DNA of 45,730 nt. Origin: a virus. Below the pieces are notes generated by a model that saw only the letters and a program-made list of their open reading frames with translations, ran no database searches and was not told the origin of the DNA. Every line of letters begins with the position of its first letter. Positions within the stretch are counted from its first letter, which is position 1. Positions 1 to 7,979 of this stretch are shown piece after piece. Location of the stretch: positions 1 through 45,730 of the IMG/VR virus record IMGVR_UViG_3300017818_000030; one strand, written 5' to 3'. Made by a program: the position numbers and the translations under genes.

Positions 1-470
1 TTATAGTATCTACTACTAAATTTTGGATGGCAATAACCGCATTTAAAATTACATTCATTACTAAAGTTTACTTCTATATATTCTGGATTAATATCGTAAT
101 CCCAAGGATTGCTTTTTATTTCTTCTATCCTTTCAGGAGTATAAATGCTTGTAGTCTTGATATGTCTGTCACTTACATAGTCCTTGCCCATACATTCTAT
201 ATTCCAGCAATATTGACAGCCACTGGGCTTGCCTCCATTTAGCATTGCTAACCGTTCTTGTTTTTTCTGTGGAGTATTATGTAACTGGCTCGGATTTTCA
301 TCTAACCCTTCGAGTGGAATTTTATGAGGTGCAGGATGGTAGCAACTATGTGTCTCGCCTGTTTGTAAATAAATTGTAACATGATGCCATTTTGCTAGAC
401 AAAAAGTAGGCGAGGTTTCTCTTTCTACTTTAGGCATAATTTCTTTAATCCTGATTAGCTCAGTATTCAT
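1..470 (-). CDS. Radical SAM protein with N-terminal twitch/SPASM-like cysteine region (partial, C-terminus beyond left edge)
   Basis: I translated this from position 470 leftward; 156 residues are visible and the frame is open to the edge. A CX3CX2C motif (C140, C144, C147, in NECNFKCGYCHPK) is the radical SAM [4Fe-4S] signature that cleaves S-adenosylmethionine. Before it lie C24, C43, then C85-x2-C88-x4-C93, with the pattern FCLAKWHHVTIY...GETHSCYH. This resembles the N-terminal twitch/SPASM-like auxiliary cluster region of radical SAM proteins seen in marine phages and bacteria. The ATG overlaps the stop of the upstream glycosyltransferase (ATGA), so it is the last visible gene of a coupled cassette. 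The substrate is unknown; the neighbours suggest sugar or peptide modification. The family call is firm, the function open. Confidence 0.8.
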   Translation of the reverse strand, partial: MNTELIRIKEIMPKVERETSPTFCLAKWHHVTIYLQTGETHSCYHPAPHKIPLEGLDENPSQLHNTPQKKQERLAMLNGGKPSGCQYCWNIECMGKDYVSDRHIKTTSIYTPERIEEIKSNPWDYDINPEYIEVNFSNECNFKCGYCHPKFSSRYY

Positions 471-1357
471 CTTTTCTTAATTATCCTCGGTGTGTTTTGA
501 TACACACTTTTAAAAAATCTACTACCTTGTGCATCTAGGTCTGATATTTCTAAATCTAATTCATTACGCAAATTATTACCGTACTTAAAACTTTCAGATT
601 TAACATCAAGTTCACTTACTTTTTCTTCTTTCCAATAATTTGTTAGGTATTTAAAATCTCTTACATTAGTATAGTCCCAATCTGTACACATTGTCATGTA
701 ACAGCCCATTCTTGCACCAAGTATACTCCAATCTCCATACTCTACATCTGCTCCAACAGTACACCATATACGCAATCTATCTAAGTTTTGCCACCAAACT
801 TTTTTTATGTCAGTTGCTTTGGCACCTTCGTTAAGGCTCATTTTAACGCCTTCGCGAAATCCTGCTCTCCAAGCCTGAAATGGAGACCCGTTTGTATAAC
901 TTACTGAATAATTATCATTAAATTGATAATATTTTTCGTCAAAACAAAACTCTACAAGTCCTTTCGTATCGTCTGGATTTGAATTTTCATGTGTTTTCAT
1001 ATTATGGACGAACTTACGAGTCCACATTTTTAATCCACCATTGCCGTACATAAGTCCGTTAACGTGAACTTTGCCACACCAACTAAAAACATAGTCTTCA
1101 GTGACGCCTAACTTTTCTAAATCAATTTCTTGCTGTAAAAATTCAGTGTCTATTATGTTGTCACCGTCAACTGTGACAAAATATTCTGTTTCACTTAGAT
1201 CTGCACATGCCTTGTGTGCGGCATCTGATCCGTCTACACCATGAACACGCTTTGCCCAAGGCAACTTGTTACACAAGTCTGCATAGTTTTTTTCAGCATT
1301 TGGTTCGTCATAAGATAAAAAGATAATATCTTGATCAATGACTTTGATTTTACTCAT
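467..1357 (-). CDS. GT-A-type glycosyltransferase-like protein
   Basis: This 296-residue protein has a glycosyltransferase-like N-terminus: an initial beta strand (DIIFLSYDEPNAEKNY), a VHGVDG segment and then a VTVDGDNII segment whose D-x-D fits the metal/nucleotide-sugar site of GT-A folds. GDGGL-like turns of other families are absent, but MYGNGGLKMW is a plausible acceptor-side loop. There is no signal peptide or membrane segment, so it should act in the cytoplasm. The start overlaps the previous gene by 8 bases (ATGAGTAA) and the stop overlaps the radical SAM start (ATGA), implying translational coupling. Donor and acceptor cannot be read from sequence. It is a distinct family from the two GT8-like proteins upstream. 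Confidence 0.65.
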   Translation of the reverse strand: MSKIKVIDQDIIFLSYDEPNAEKNYADLCNKLPWAKRVHGVDGSDAAHKACADLSETEYFVTVDGDNIIDTEFLQQEIDLEKLGVTEDYVFSWCGKVHVNGLMYGNGGLKMWTRKFVHNMKTHENSNPDDTKGLVEFCFDEKYYQFNDNYSVSYTNGSPFQAWRAGFREGVKMSLNEGAKATDIKKVWWQNLDRLRIWCTVGADVEYGDWSILGARMGCYMTMCTDWDYTNVRDFKYLTNYWKEEKVSELDVKSESFKYGNNLRNELDLEISDLDAQGSRFFKSVYQNTPRIIKKR

Positions 1358-1925
1358 TTACTACCTCGCAAGAATACTTCTGAAACCTTCTATTAGTATA
1401 TACACTAAAATCTTCAAGATTAAACTGAGTCTGGCTGTTAAACTCGAGTTCATTATCGATTAAATGCTCTACTGTAGTGGTAAAATATTCGTGCAAGATA
1501 TTCGGATTATTCTTCTGCGTAACAGAAAACCTTAAATTTTGATTTATTCTTTCTTTTTTATCTTCTAGTTCTAGTTTTGCCTCGTCTGATAAAGAAATAT
1601 TCCACAAATTTTGTTTTGTTTTGTATTTTACTATAACTTGAGCATTATTTGTTGGAATAATTTTATACACATTATCATTAACATCTGACTCAATTTTCTT
1701 ATTCTTAGATACAATTACATAAGATGATGTTCCGACATCATAAACAACTTTGTGCGTTGTTATACTTTTGTTGCCGTCTAGAAAATCACGTATATCTTCA
1801 ATTTGTGCCGGGAAAGAGCTCTCAAATTCCTGTTCTATGTTAGATATAGATTTAATATCTCCTGTATCTTTATCAAAATATACCTTATGTTTGATTTCAA
1901 ATTTAGGTGTCTGTAGTACAATCAT
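1350..1925 (-). CDS. Uncharacterised 191-residue protein in the glycosyltransferase cassette
   Basis: I do not recognise this protein. It is 191 residues, hydrophilic and rich in K, N, D and E, with no membrane segment, signal peptide or cysteine motif. The N-terminal two thirds look like alternating beta strands (VVYDVGTSSYVIVSK, AQVIVKYKTKQNLWNISL). A short charged helix (LSDEAKLELEDKKERINQN) follows, and then a second beta-rich stretch ending in SVYTNRRFQKYSCEVV. The start overlaps the upstream GT8-like gene by 4 bases (ATGA) and the stop overlaps the downstream glycosyltransferase start, so it is made with them. It could be a partner or carrier for the cassette enzymes, but that is only inference from position. 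Confidence 0.75.
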   Translation of the reverse strand: MIVLQTPKFEIKHKVYFDKDTGDIKSISNIEQEFESSFPAQIEDIRDFLDGNKSITTHKVVYDVGTSSYVIVSKNKKIESDVNDNVYKIIPTNNAQVIVKYKTKQNLWNISLSDEAKLELEDKKERINQNLRFSVTQKNNPNILHEYFTTTVEHLIDNELEFNSQTQFNLEDFSVYTNRRFQKYSCEVVNE

Positions 1926-2758
1926 ATATCTAACCTCTTTTCTAGTATACTCAAAATGTCATCTGTTAAGAAACTATCTTCAGTGTAATGGAAAATACCA
2001 GTTTGCTTGTAATTACCAATAAAAAGTTCTGCTTGATTTGTAAAATATGAGCCAACTTTCGTTTGCCAACTCTCACGAATATCATTCCAGCCTTGTATGT
2101 TTGCTTTCATGTGTGTAAATGAAGGATTAGGTAAATTAGGATTAGTAACTTTTGACTTACAGTCAAGCATATCTACAGTCATTGCTGCCGTTAAATCCAT
2201 ACTTGCAAAATTTTGTATTAATTTATCGCCCTTAACCTTATAAAAATCCTGCCAATTGTTAGTAATAGTATCTAACCATTTGTAAAATTCAAGTGCAAAA
2301 TCACTTTTCTTAAAATAATGGAAACCCATGTACACATCAGGTAAATGTAACTTTTTAAAATTACGTCTATAAAATGTATCTGTAACTCTTTCACCTCTGT
2401 AATCATAAACTGTTGACGTTAGAAACATATCATAAGGTTGTAAAATTTCCATCCAACTTGTAATATCGTCTAACACTAACATGTCTGTGTCTAACACTAT
2501 TGCATCATCATAAGGAGATATAAAGTAAGTTTTCCATCTATTGTGTATTTTCCAATCATACTTGTTTGCTAAGTCGCCCCATGGTATTTCAATAATGTTA
2601 TCAAACAGGTCTTTGTATTTTTCAGGCACAACATTATCGGTTAGAATACTAATTTTAGAATTAGGAGTAGTGTTGTGTATGCTCATAGCAAGAGCACATG
2701 CTTGCTGCACGTAATCAACATGTTCAGTATTTTGTGCAACTAGAATAAAATTAGGCAT
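1922..2758 (-). CDS. GT8-like glycosyltransferase (second of two paralogues)
   Basis: The protein has 278 residues. It opens with NFILVAQNTEHVDYVQQACALA, then SILTDN, a YKDLFDNIIEIPW segment and the hallmark DDAIVLDTDMLVLDD, whose D-x-D fits the Mn2+/nucleotide-sugar site of family 8 (glycogenin-like) GT-A enzymes. It aligns by eye with the upstream 275-residue protein over the first 120 residues (shared pattern ILV...N...DYV.QA..LA, SI.TD, YKD.FD.II, SPYD..IVLD.D), so the two arose by duplication. Its start overlaps the upstream stop by 8 bases. It is cytoplasmic by sequence. The acceptor may be host surface glycan, virion protein or a small molecule; sequence does not decide. Confidence 0.7.
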   Translation of the reverse strand: MPNFILVAQNTEHVDYVQQACALAMSIHNTTPNSKISILTDNVVPEKYKDLFDNIIEIPWGDLANKYDWKIHNRWKTYFISPYDDAIVLDTDMLVLDDITSWMEILQPYDMFLTSTVYDYRGERVTDTFYRRNFKKLHLPDVYMGFHYFKKSDFALEFYKWLDTITNNWQDFYKVKGDKLIQNFASMDLTAAMTVDMLDCKSKVTNPNLPNPSFTHMKANIQGWNDIRESWQTKVGSYFTNQAELFIGNYKQTGIFHYTEDSFLTDDILSILEKRLDI

Positions 2759-3578
2759 CTATTATTTCCTCTAATGCATATTTGTTCATTACATGCACAC
2801 TATTTCCTAAAAACTTACAAGGAATAAATTGATCAATAGTATTTTCTTTTTGTAGTAAGAACGTAAATTTATCATCTTGAATACTGTGAACTAAATCTCT
2901 ATCCGCCGTAAAAAACAATTTACCCGGCATTGACTTTGCAAAATTTCCTTGCTTAAAATTGTTCATTATATGAATTGCAATACTAAAAGCATAATCGTTT
3001 CTATAAGTTGTGGAGACAATATTATAAACATTTCTATAGTGTCTATAATTTTCCTGTATATGCTTTAATAAATTAAAAAAAGTTCTATTTAATTCTGTTT
3101 TTCTAAAAAATACACAAGTAGCCCAATAAAAATCTACACTTGTTTCACTTATAAATTTAAATTCACTTGTATCTCTTGATGCTAGATCAATAGCATCTTT
3201 GTAAATTAAAAAGTCATAGGCACTATCATAAGCATTTTTTAATATGCTATCTGCAATAACATAATCACTATCTAGTACTATAGTTTCATCATACGGACTA
3301 AGATCAAAAGCAAGTACCCTATCATCATTTTTGAAATCTAAAACTTTGTGTGTCTTTGCACTATTGTAAAAATATTTCTTGCTGGACTCAACTGTGATAT
3401 CATTTATAATAATTTTATCAAATACATCTTTATACCTGTCATTAATGCTCTGTTTATCTGTAACTATAGAAACAGGAATAGACAAATATTGTTCAGCACG
3501 TTTTGCAAGAAAAGCTGCTTGCTTTACATAATCAATTTCACTGTTATTATGTGCAAAAACAAGAATACCTTTACTCAT
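2751..3578 (-). CDS. GT8-like glycosyltransferase (first of two paralogues)
   Basis: The protein has 275 residues from the chosen ATG at 3578. The frame is open five codons further, to a TTG at 3593, but a GAAGG ribosome-binding site lies 8 bases before the ATG, and the 3578 start gives the 8-base overlap (ATGAGTAA) used elsewhere in this cassette. Motifs are KGILVFAHNNSEIDYVKQAA at the N-terminus, SIVTD, YKDVFDKIIIND and DETIVLDSDYVIADS, where D-x-D should bind metal and nucleotide sugar. Compared with its paralogue downstream, the C-terminal half diverges strongly and lacks the FTHMKANIQGWN-like segment, so donor or acceptor may differ. No membrane anchor is seen. Confidence 0.68.
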   Translation of the reverse strand: MSKGILVFAHNNSEIDYVKQAAFLAKRAEQYLSIPVSIVTDKQSINDRYKDVFDKIIINDITVESSKKYFYNSAKTHKVLDFKNDDRVLAFDLSPYDETIVLDSDYVIADSILKNAYDSAYDFLIYKDAIDLASRDTSEFKFISETSVDFYWATCVFFRKTELNRTFFNLLKHIQENYRHYRNVYNIVSTTYRNDYAFSIAIHIMNNFKQGNFAKSMPGKLFFTADRDLVHSIQDDKFTFLLQKENTIDQFIPCKFLGNSVHVMNKYALEEIIDA

Positions 3579-3918
3579 TAAAGATGCCTTCAACTGATCG
3601 TTGCTTTTTGATTTTATTGTATTCGGTGAAATACTTGTTAGAGGCTTCTGCGTATGTTTTTACAAGATTATTTGTAAACCTTGGTAAATCATCTACAAGA
3701 ATAGGAATGCCATTATCATCTGTAAGTACAATTTGATCTTGTTCTAAACTTACTAGACTTTGACAAAAACTAATTAGTTCTTTAGAGGATGTAAACTGAC
3801 AGCCGCTTTCGTAATGTATTAAGTCTGATTGATATTGTTGCTGTAAAAGATTCTTTTGTTGATTTATAATGTCAAGTAATTTACTTGCTTCAAGTGCTTT
3901 TGCTAATTTTTCGTCCAT
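3571..3918 (-). CDS. Uncharacterised 115-residue protein, first gene of the cassette
   Basis: I do not recognise this protein. It begins with a probable helix/coiled coil (about residues 1 to 35, LAKALEASKLLDIINQQKN and a Q-rich run). A middle segment follows with two helices flanking an acidic strand pair (IVLTDDNGIPILVDDLPRF), then a charged C-terminal helix ending at residue 115. There is no signal peptide, membrane segment or cysteine cluster. A GGAG ribosome-binding site lies just before the ATG, and a consensus promoter ends about 25 bases upstream, so this is the promoter-proximal gene of the six-gene cassette. It could be a small regulatory or scaffold protein, but nothing in the sequence fixes a function. 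Confidence 0.75.
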   Translation of the reverse strand: MDEKLAKALEASKLLDIINQQKNLLQQQYQSDLIHYESGCQFTSSKELISFCQSLVSLEQDQIVLTDDNGIPILVDDLPRFTNNLVKTYAEASNKYFTEYNKIKKQRSVEGIFNE

Positions 3919-3943
3919 ACAAAGTCTCCATAAGTATACTGTA

Positions 3944-3972
3944 ATTATACACTATCAGGCTTTGATTGTCAA
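3944..3972 (-). promoter_or_regulatory. Consensus sigma70-type promoter for the glycosyltransferase/radical SAM cassette
   Basis: On the minus strand TTGACA (3972-3967) is followed by exactly 17 bases and then TATAAT (3949-3944), a full match to the bacterial housekeeping promoter. The -35 box overlaps the last codons of the 160-residue gene; transcription would start near 3937, about 19 bases before the ATG at 3918. It differs from the TATAAATA-like elements in front of the fibre and baseplate genes, so the cassette is probably read early by unmodified host polymerase. Confidence 0.85.
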
Positions 3973-4451
3973 GAAAAAGACCAAGTCCAAATTGTTGTTA
4001 GATCTGTATCTGTTATAGTAGGCACACGGGGTTCTGCTAAAGGATTTTCTGTACAAGCTCTTCTAATCCAGTTGTCATCTCTCCATTTTTTGAGAGTTGT
4101 AATTGTCTTACCTGTATACCCTAGTTCAATGAATTTATTATTGCAAATTTCAAAGTATTCTTTTTGGTATAAGTAATCTCTATTTCCATTATGTGTTATA
4201 CTGTAAATTCCATGGATATAAAAATGCATAGTTTCCGCATCTAAAATTCCAAAAATTACAGAAACAGGAATATTATCTATAGTTACAATAAAAATTTCTG
4301 AATATGTATTAGAAACATACGATAAGTAACTTTCAAAATTATTAGACAGTCCGTCTGTGCTGTTAACAAAAACACCTCCAAGTTCTTGAACTAGTCTATC
4401 AACAAACTCTTGATCTAATTTATCAACTTTATGTACAAAATATGTTGCCAT
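3969..4451 (-). CDS. 160-residue protein coupled to the adhesin; possible GNAT-like fold or fibre chaperone
   Basis: The start codon shares a TAATG junction with the stop of the 1166-residue adhesin, so the two are translationally coupled. A segment of about residues 50 to 115 alternates strands and helices in a way that recalls a GNAT acetyltransferase: EIFIVTIDNIPVSVIFG, then HFYIHGIYSI, a helix, and FIELGYTGKTITT. The acetyl-CoA loop (Q/R-x-x-G-x-G/A) is not clearly present, so the enzyme call is weak. T4-type phages often place a fibre-assembly chaperone or exchangeable adhesin at this spot. The C-terminus is W-rich (TTIWTWSFS). The gene is real; the function is open. Confidence 0.7.
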   Translation of the reverse strand: MATYFVHKVDKLDQEFVDRLVQELGGVFVNSTDGLSNNFESYLSYVSNTYSEIFIVTIDNIPVSVIFGILDAETMHFYIHGIYSITHNGNRDYLYQKEYFEICNNKFIELGYTGKTITTLKKWRDDNWIRRACTENPLAEPRVPTITDTDLTTIWTWSFS

Positions 4452-7400
4452 TATTCAAGTGTCCTTACTAGTAAATTCCAAGTAGTATTCCATATCAGGG
4501 CTGGTCCTGCTGGTCCTGCGCCATCGCCGGCTTGTATTAATGGTGACGTACCGTCTAGTAATGTATCAAAAATAAATTGTGTTTGATTGGCTCCTGCGCT
4601 GTAAGATCTTGATGTTCTCACTGTTCTTACAAAATTAAGTTGATTACCACTACTACTCGCTGTTAACGTAACACTGTGTATTCTTTCAGCAGGAACATTA
4701 CCTGTTAATGCTACTACAATTTGGTATCTATACCCTATCATATTAGTAACATTTGTAACAATAGATCTAACAATGGATGTGTTTGCTAAACTATGACTAC
4801 CTGTGCTTATAGTAAAGTTTTGACTAATACCTGTTATAGAAACACTTTGAAAATTTGTACTTATAAAGTTTTGCTGAGATGTCCCATTTGCTGTATATGT
4901 TTGAAATTGTCTTGCTGGTCCTGTAGAACTGTACCTTTTAACAGCAACAAGACCAGGGTGGCCAGCGCCTCCATATGCAGCAACTTGCTGCATAGCTCGT
5001 CCGCCGCCCCCGCAGCCTGGGCCAAATCCATTTGGATATACATCAGCATATTGGTGTACACTACTTGTGCCGCCTTGATAGACGAACCAATTAATCATGT
5101 CATCCCCTGTTGGAGGATTCGCTCTACCACCGTTTTCAAAAGTATTTGCTGAACTATGGAATGTACCTGCAAGAGGTCTATTTGTGCCATTAGGAATATT
5201 TGGTAATACACCGTTTCCGAAATTTGTAGCTGCTCCTGTACTTGCTGTATGGCCGTTAAATACCGCTGAGGTAAATAACCCTTGAACTCCATTGTTATTT
5301 ACATCTCCACCAATAGCAAAACCAGCAGCTCCTCCTGATCCAGCTTCTCCAGGTGCTAGTGCTATTCCGCCTCCGCCGCCAGATGTATAAAAAATTTCAC
5401 TTGCTGTTTCTATAGCATAATAAAATGCAACTTCGGGTTCAGTCGGTGTTCCAGTCTGTACGTTTGCTTTCAGACTACCTCTGTTATATACAACTCCGTT
5501 TATAGTTTTTGAGCTGCTAAAGTCATTTAGTCCAGTTGCTATTACTTTGCCTTGATGCACCCAAACAGATGGGACGTTAGTTCCTTGAAATACAAATGAT
5601 TGATTACCACTTTGAAAGCTGTAAAATTCTTTGTTAGTAGAACTAAATGATGATGTTCCTCCTAGGCCGCCGCCGACGAAGGATGATGCACCTGAAACTC
5701 TTTGAGCACCATCTCCGCCACATCCAACTATAATACTAGTTGAATTAGGAATGTTGGCTCCTGTATAAGTTTTAAAACTAGTTGCTCCTGAACCTCCTCC
5801 TGGACCTGTTCCTTCTCTAGCAGAATCAACACTACTGGCGCCGCCTCCGCCGCCGCCTCCGATAAGCCAAACATCAATCCTATTATCATTAGGACCTTTA
5901 GTCCAAGTATAACCCGTGTCAGTACCTCCATAAAATCTGTTTTGTGAAAGTGTTTGGACTATTGGCGCACTAGACGAGTTTGCTGATACTATTGTAGTCT
6001 TAGAATGCGAGTCACCCCAGGTTTCAAAGTTGTCAATACCGTTAGTTCCTTGATCTAAGTCACTTACAGTATAGTATTCTAAAGAATAAAAGTTTTCTGT
6101 TACTGGTGGTACTGATGTATCATTTACTGTTGTAACTTTTGAATCTACAACAGTGCCACCTACACCGCCTATTCTAGCAGAGATTGTTACATCTTCTGTA
6201 TCACCAAGAACAGCATCACTTAATGCTGTTAAATTAAATGATCCAGCGCCTCCTGTAACTGAGAAACTTCCACTATCTGAATCCATAACACCTGTTGGTG
6301 TTACACTATAGTAGTAAGTGCCATCTGAATCATCTGTAGTAAAATTATATGTGCCTTGGACTCCTTCATCTAAACTTGATGGGCCTGCAATTTGATATGT
6401 ATTAGCAGGCGGTGGTGCCGCTACTGACTGACTCGTATCTATTATTTGTATAGCTGTCTGAATATTAAAAGATGGCACATAGCATATTAAAGTTTCGTCG
6501 CCGCCGGTATCAGTAGTCTGATCTTGAGCTATTGTTATAGTTACAGACCCTTGGCCTCCTTGCATCTCAAAATCACCACCCATTCCTTGACTGTTATCAA
6601 AGTCTGAAACATCTATTCCTGTACCGCTTAATGTATATGGAATCAGTGTTCCATTAGTACTCGGGCTGACGCTTAGTGTAAATGTAACATCATCACCTTC
6701 ATTAATTGTACCAGTAGCTGGAGTTCTAGTTAATGATGCAACAGCACCTCCTTGTACACCGCCGTCTAGCTCTGTAATTTCTGTAAACGAAGGTGCTGGT
6801 ATGCCTAATACTGTATCATGGTATACTAAACAATTACTTTCGATATTGTTAGTTACATATTCGTCTGTGCTAGGAAATGGTGATCCTGTACTAAAATCGT
6901 TGTCTTGAAATTCTATTCTAAAACGCAAAACGCTAGGAGTACTAGAATTGCCTGCGCCTGCCTCCCATGCTTGAATAGTATATTTTATATCAGCATATAA
7001 GCCAGATCCGTTTTTTGTAAAAATAGTTGCTCTATTACTTGCACTAGTTGATCCCCAACTTGCATAGTAGTTACCAATTGCTGTGCCAGTACCTGGATTT
7101 GACCCATCTGAATATGTTGAATTTTTTGTGAAATGTATGGTACCCATATTTTCTAAAATAGTATTCCATACATCGTTTTTACTATTAGCTGTTACAGCGC
7201 CTATTAAGTCTGCATTAAATCTTATTTCTCCGCCACTGTTGAAAAAGTAGCGTCTCTCATCTGCATTAGCCCAAGTAATCTCTATTTCGTGTGTTATTTT
7301 TGAGCCAGGATTAGAATAGTCACCTCCGCCCCATTGTGATGTTCTTTCACTTGTTGCTTTTGTTGTCGTACTAAAATTAGTTGCATCATGAACATCTTTG

Positions 7401-7951
7401 TCAGTAACAATTTCAGTAGCTGCAGCTTCGAAGTCTAAGTAACCTTCTGCTAGATCTTCTTCAGCGTTTGCACTTGTAGGTGCTAGTTTTGCTTGTCCTG
7501 ATCCTGTTCCAGCCCCAGTTGCAACAAATTTTATACCAACTTCATTTGCTGATGCACCTATTAGTGTAAAGTCTGATGGATTATTAGGATCTGGATCTAT
7601 GGAAAGTATTTGGTATTCTATGCCGTTTGTTAGTGCTGTAATATCAATAGGAGTTTCGTTGCCTACATCTGCTGCACTAACACCTACATTTTCATCTGAA
7701 GATGGTGCCGCTAATCCGTCAGCGTTTGTCCATGTAAGGGGATTAGCTTGGTGTAACCTTGCTTTTATTAAATCATCGTATAAGGCTTGCATGTCAGATG
7801 CTTGTATTAAATCACCTGAACTTTTTTGAGAACTTTGTAATGTTCTGCCGTAGCCGTTCTGACCGCCATCACCTACTCCAAGAACATCTTGGATTTTTTG
7901 TTGAATAGTGTTATAGTTTGCCGCGGTAACATTTGTTCCAACTACAGCCAT
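4451..7951 (-). CDS. Large tail adhesin with Calx-beta/Ig-like and glycine-rich regions
   Basis: The protein has 1166 residues. About residues 1 to 70 form an attachment-like module (NGYGRTLQSS, DMQALYDDLIKARLHQ). A beta domain at about 225 to 370 (ADERRYFFNSGGEIRF, DGSNPGTGTAIGNYYASW) is shared with the 337-residue neighbour. Two Calx-beta/Ig-like repeats follow at about 405 to 490 and 515 to 605 (ATGTINEGDDVTFTLSVSP; PSSLDEGVQGTYNF). A glycine-rich zone at about 695 to 1005 includes a G7 run near residue 701, GGGLGG and CGGGGR. A beta-rich tip completes the chain. Glycine-rich motifs like these build the receptor-binding tip of T4-superfamily gp38 adhesins, so this is probably the host-recognition protein. 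It is transcribed after its paralogue, with 24 bases between them. Confidence 0.75.
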   Translation of the reverse strand: MAVVGTNVTAANYNTIQQKIQDVLGVGDGGQNGYGRTLQSSQKSSGDLIQASDMQALYDDLIKARLHQANPLTWTNADGLAAPSSDENVGVSAADVGNETPIDITALTNGIEYQILSIDPDPNNPSDFTLIGASANEVGIKFVATGAGTGSGQAKLAPTSANAEEDLAEGYLDFEAAATEIVTDKDVHDATNFSTTTKATSERTSQWGGGDYSNPGSKITHEIEITWANADERRYFFNSGGEIRFNADLIGAVTANSKNDVWNTILENMGTIHFTKNSTYSDGSNPGTGTAIGNYYASWGSTSASNRATIFTKNGSGLYADIKYTIQAWEAGAGNSSTPSVLRFRIEFQDNDFSTGSPFPSTDEYVTNNIESNCLVYHDTVLGIPAPSFTEITELDGGVQGGAVASLTRTPATGTINEGDDVTFTLSVSPSTNGTLIPYTLSGTGIDVSDFDNSQGMGGDFEMQGGQGSVTITIAQDQTTDTGGDETLICYVPSFNIQTAIQIIDTSQSVAAPPPANTYQIAGPSSLDEGVQGTYNFTTDDSDGTYYYSVTPTGVMDSDSGSFSVTGGAGSFNLTALSDAVLGDTEDVTISARIGGVGGTVVDSKVTTVNDTSVPPVTENFYSLEYYTVSDLDQGTNGIDNFETWGDSHSKTTIVSANSSSAPIVQTLSQNRFYGGTDTGYTWTKGPNDNRIDVWLIGGGGGGGASSVDSAREGTGPGGGSGATSFKTYTGANIPNSTSIIVGCGGDGAQRVSGASSFVGGGLGGTSSFSSTNKEFYSFQSGNQSFVFQGTNVPSVWVHQGKVIATGLNDFSSSKTINGVVYNRGSLKANVQTGTPTEPEVAFYYAIETASEIFYTSGGGGGIALAPGEAGSGGAAGFAIGGDVNNNGVQGLFTSAVFNGHTASTGAATNFGNGVLPNIPNGTNRPLAGTFHSSANTFENGGRANPPTGDDMINWFVYQGGTSSVHQYADVYPNGFGPGCGGGGRAMQQVAAYGGAGHPGLVAVKRYSSTGPARQFQTYTANGTSQQNFISTNFQSVSITGISQNFTISTGSHSLANTSIVRSIVTNVTNMIGYRYQIVVALTGNVPAERIHSVTLTASSSGNQLNFVRTVRTSRSYSAGANQTQFIFDTLLDGTSPLIQAGDGAGPAGPALIWNTTWNLLVRTLE

Positions 7952-7971
7952 TTATTTTTCCTCTATATTAT

Positions 7972-7979
7972 GTATTTAC
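7972..7979 (-). promoter_or_regulatory. Possible late-promoter-like element before the large adhesin
   Basis: The minus strand reads GTAAATAC here, 20 bases before the ATG at 7951, one base away from the ATAAATAC core seen upstream of the 499-residue fibre gene. It overlaps the stop codon of the preceding gene. With one mismatch in an AT-rich background, this is only suggestive. Confidence 0.3.

Noticed and set aside
27-242. Open frame of 71 codons on the plus strand
   Set aside because: It lies entirely across the radical SAM gene on the other strand, has no ribosome-binding site, and its hydrophobic, F/I/Y-rich translation is what an antisense frame of this AT-rich coding DNA gives.
3935-3952. 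Inverted repeat GTATA...TATAC near the cassette promoter as a terminator or operator
   Set aside because: Only five pairs, AT-rich, overlapping the -10 box, and without a following T run; it is as likely a by-product of the TATAAT region.
5810-5870. GC-rich run of CCG/CCT triplets that looked like a foreign insertion or microsatellite
   Set aside because: It encodes the glycine run of the adhesin in frame; the composition follows from GGN codons.
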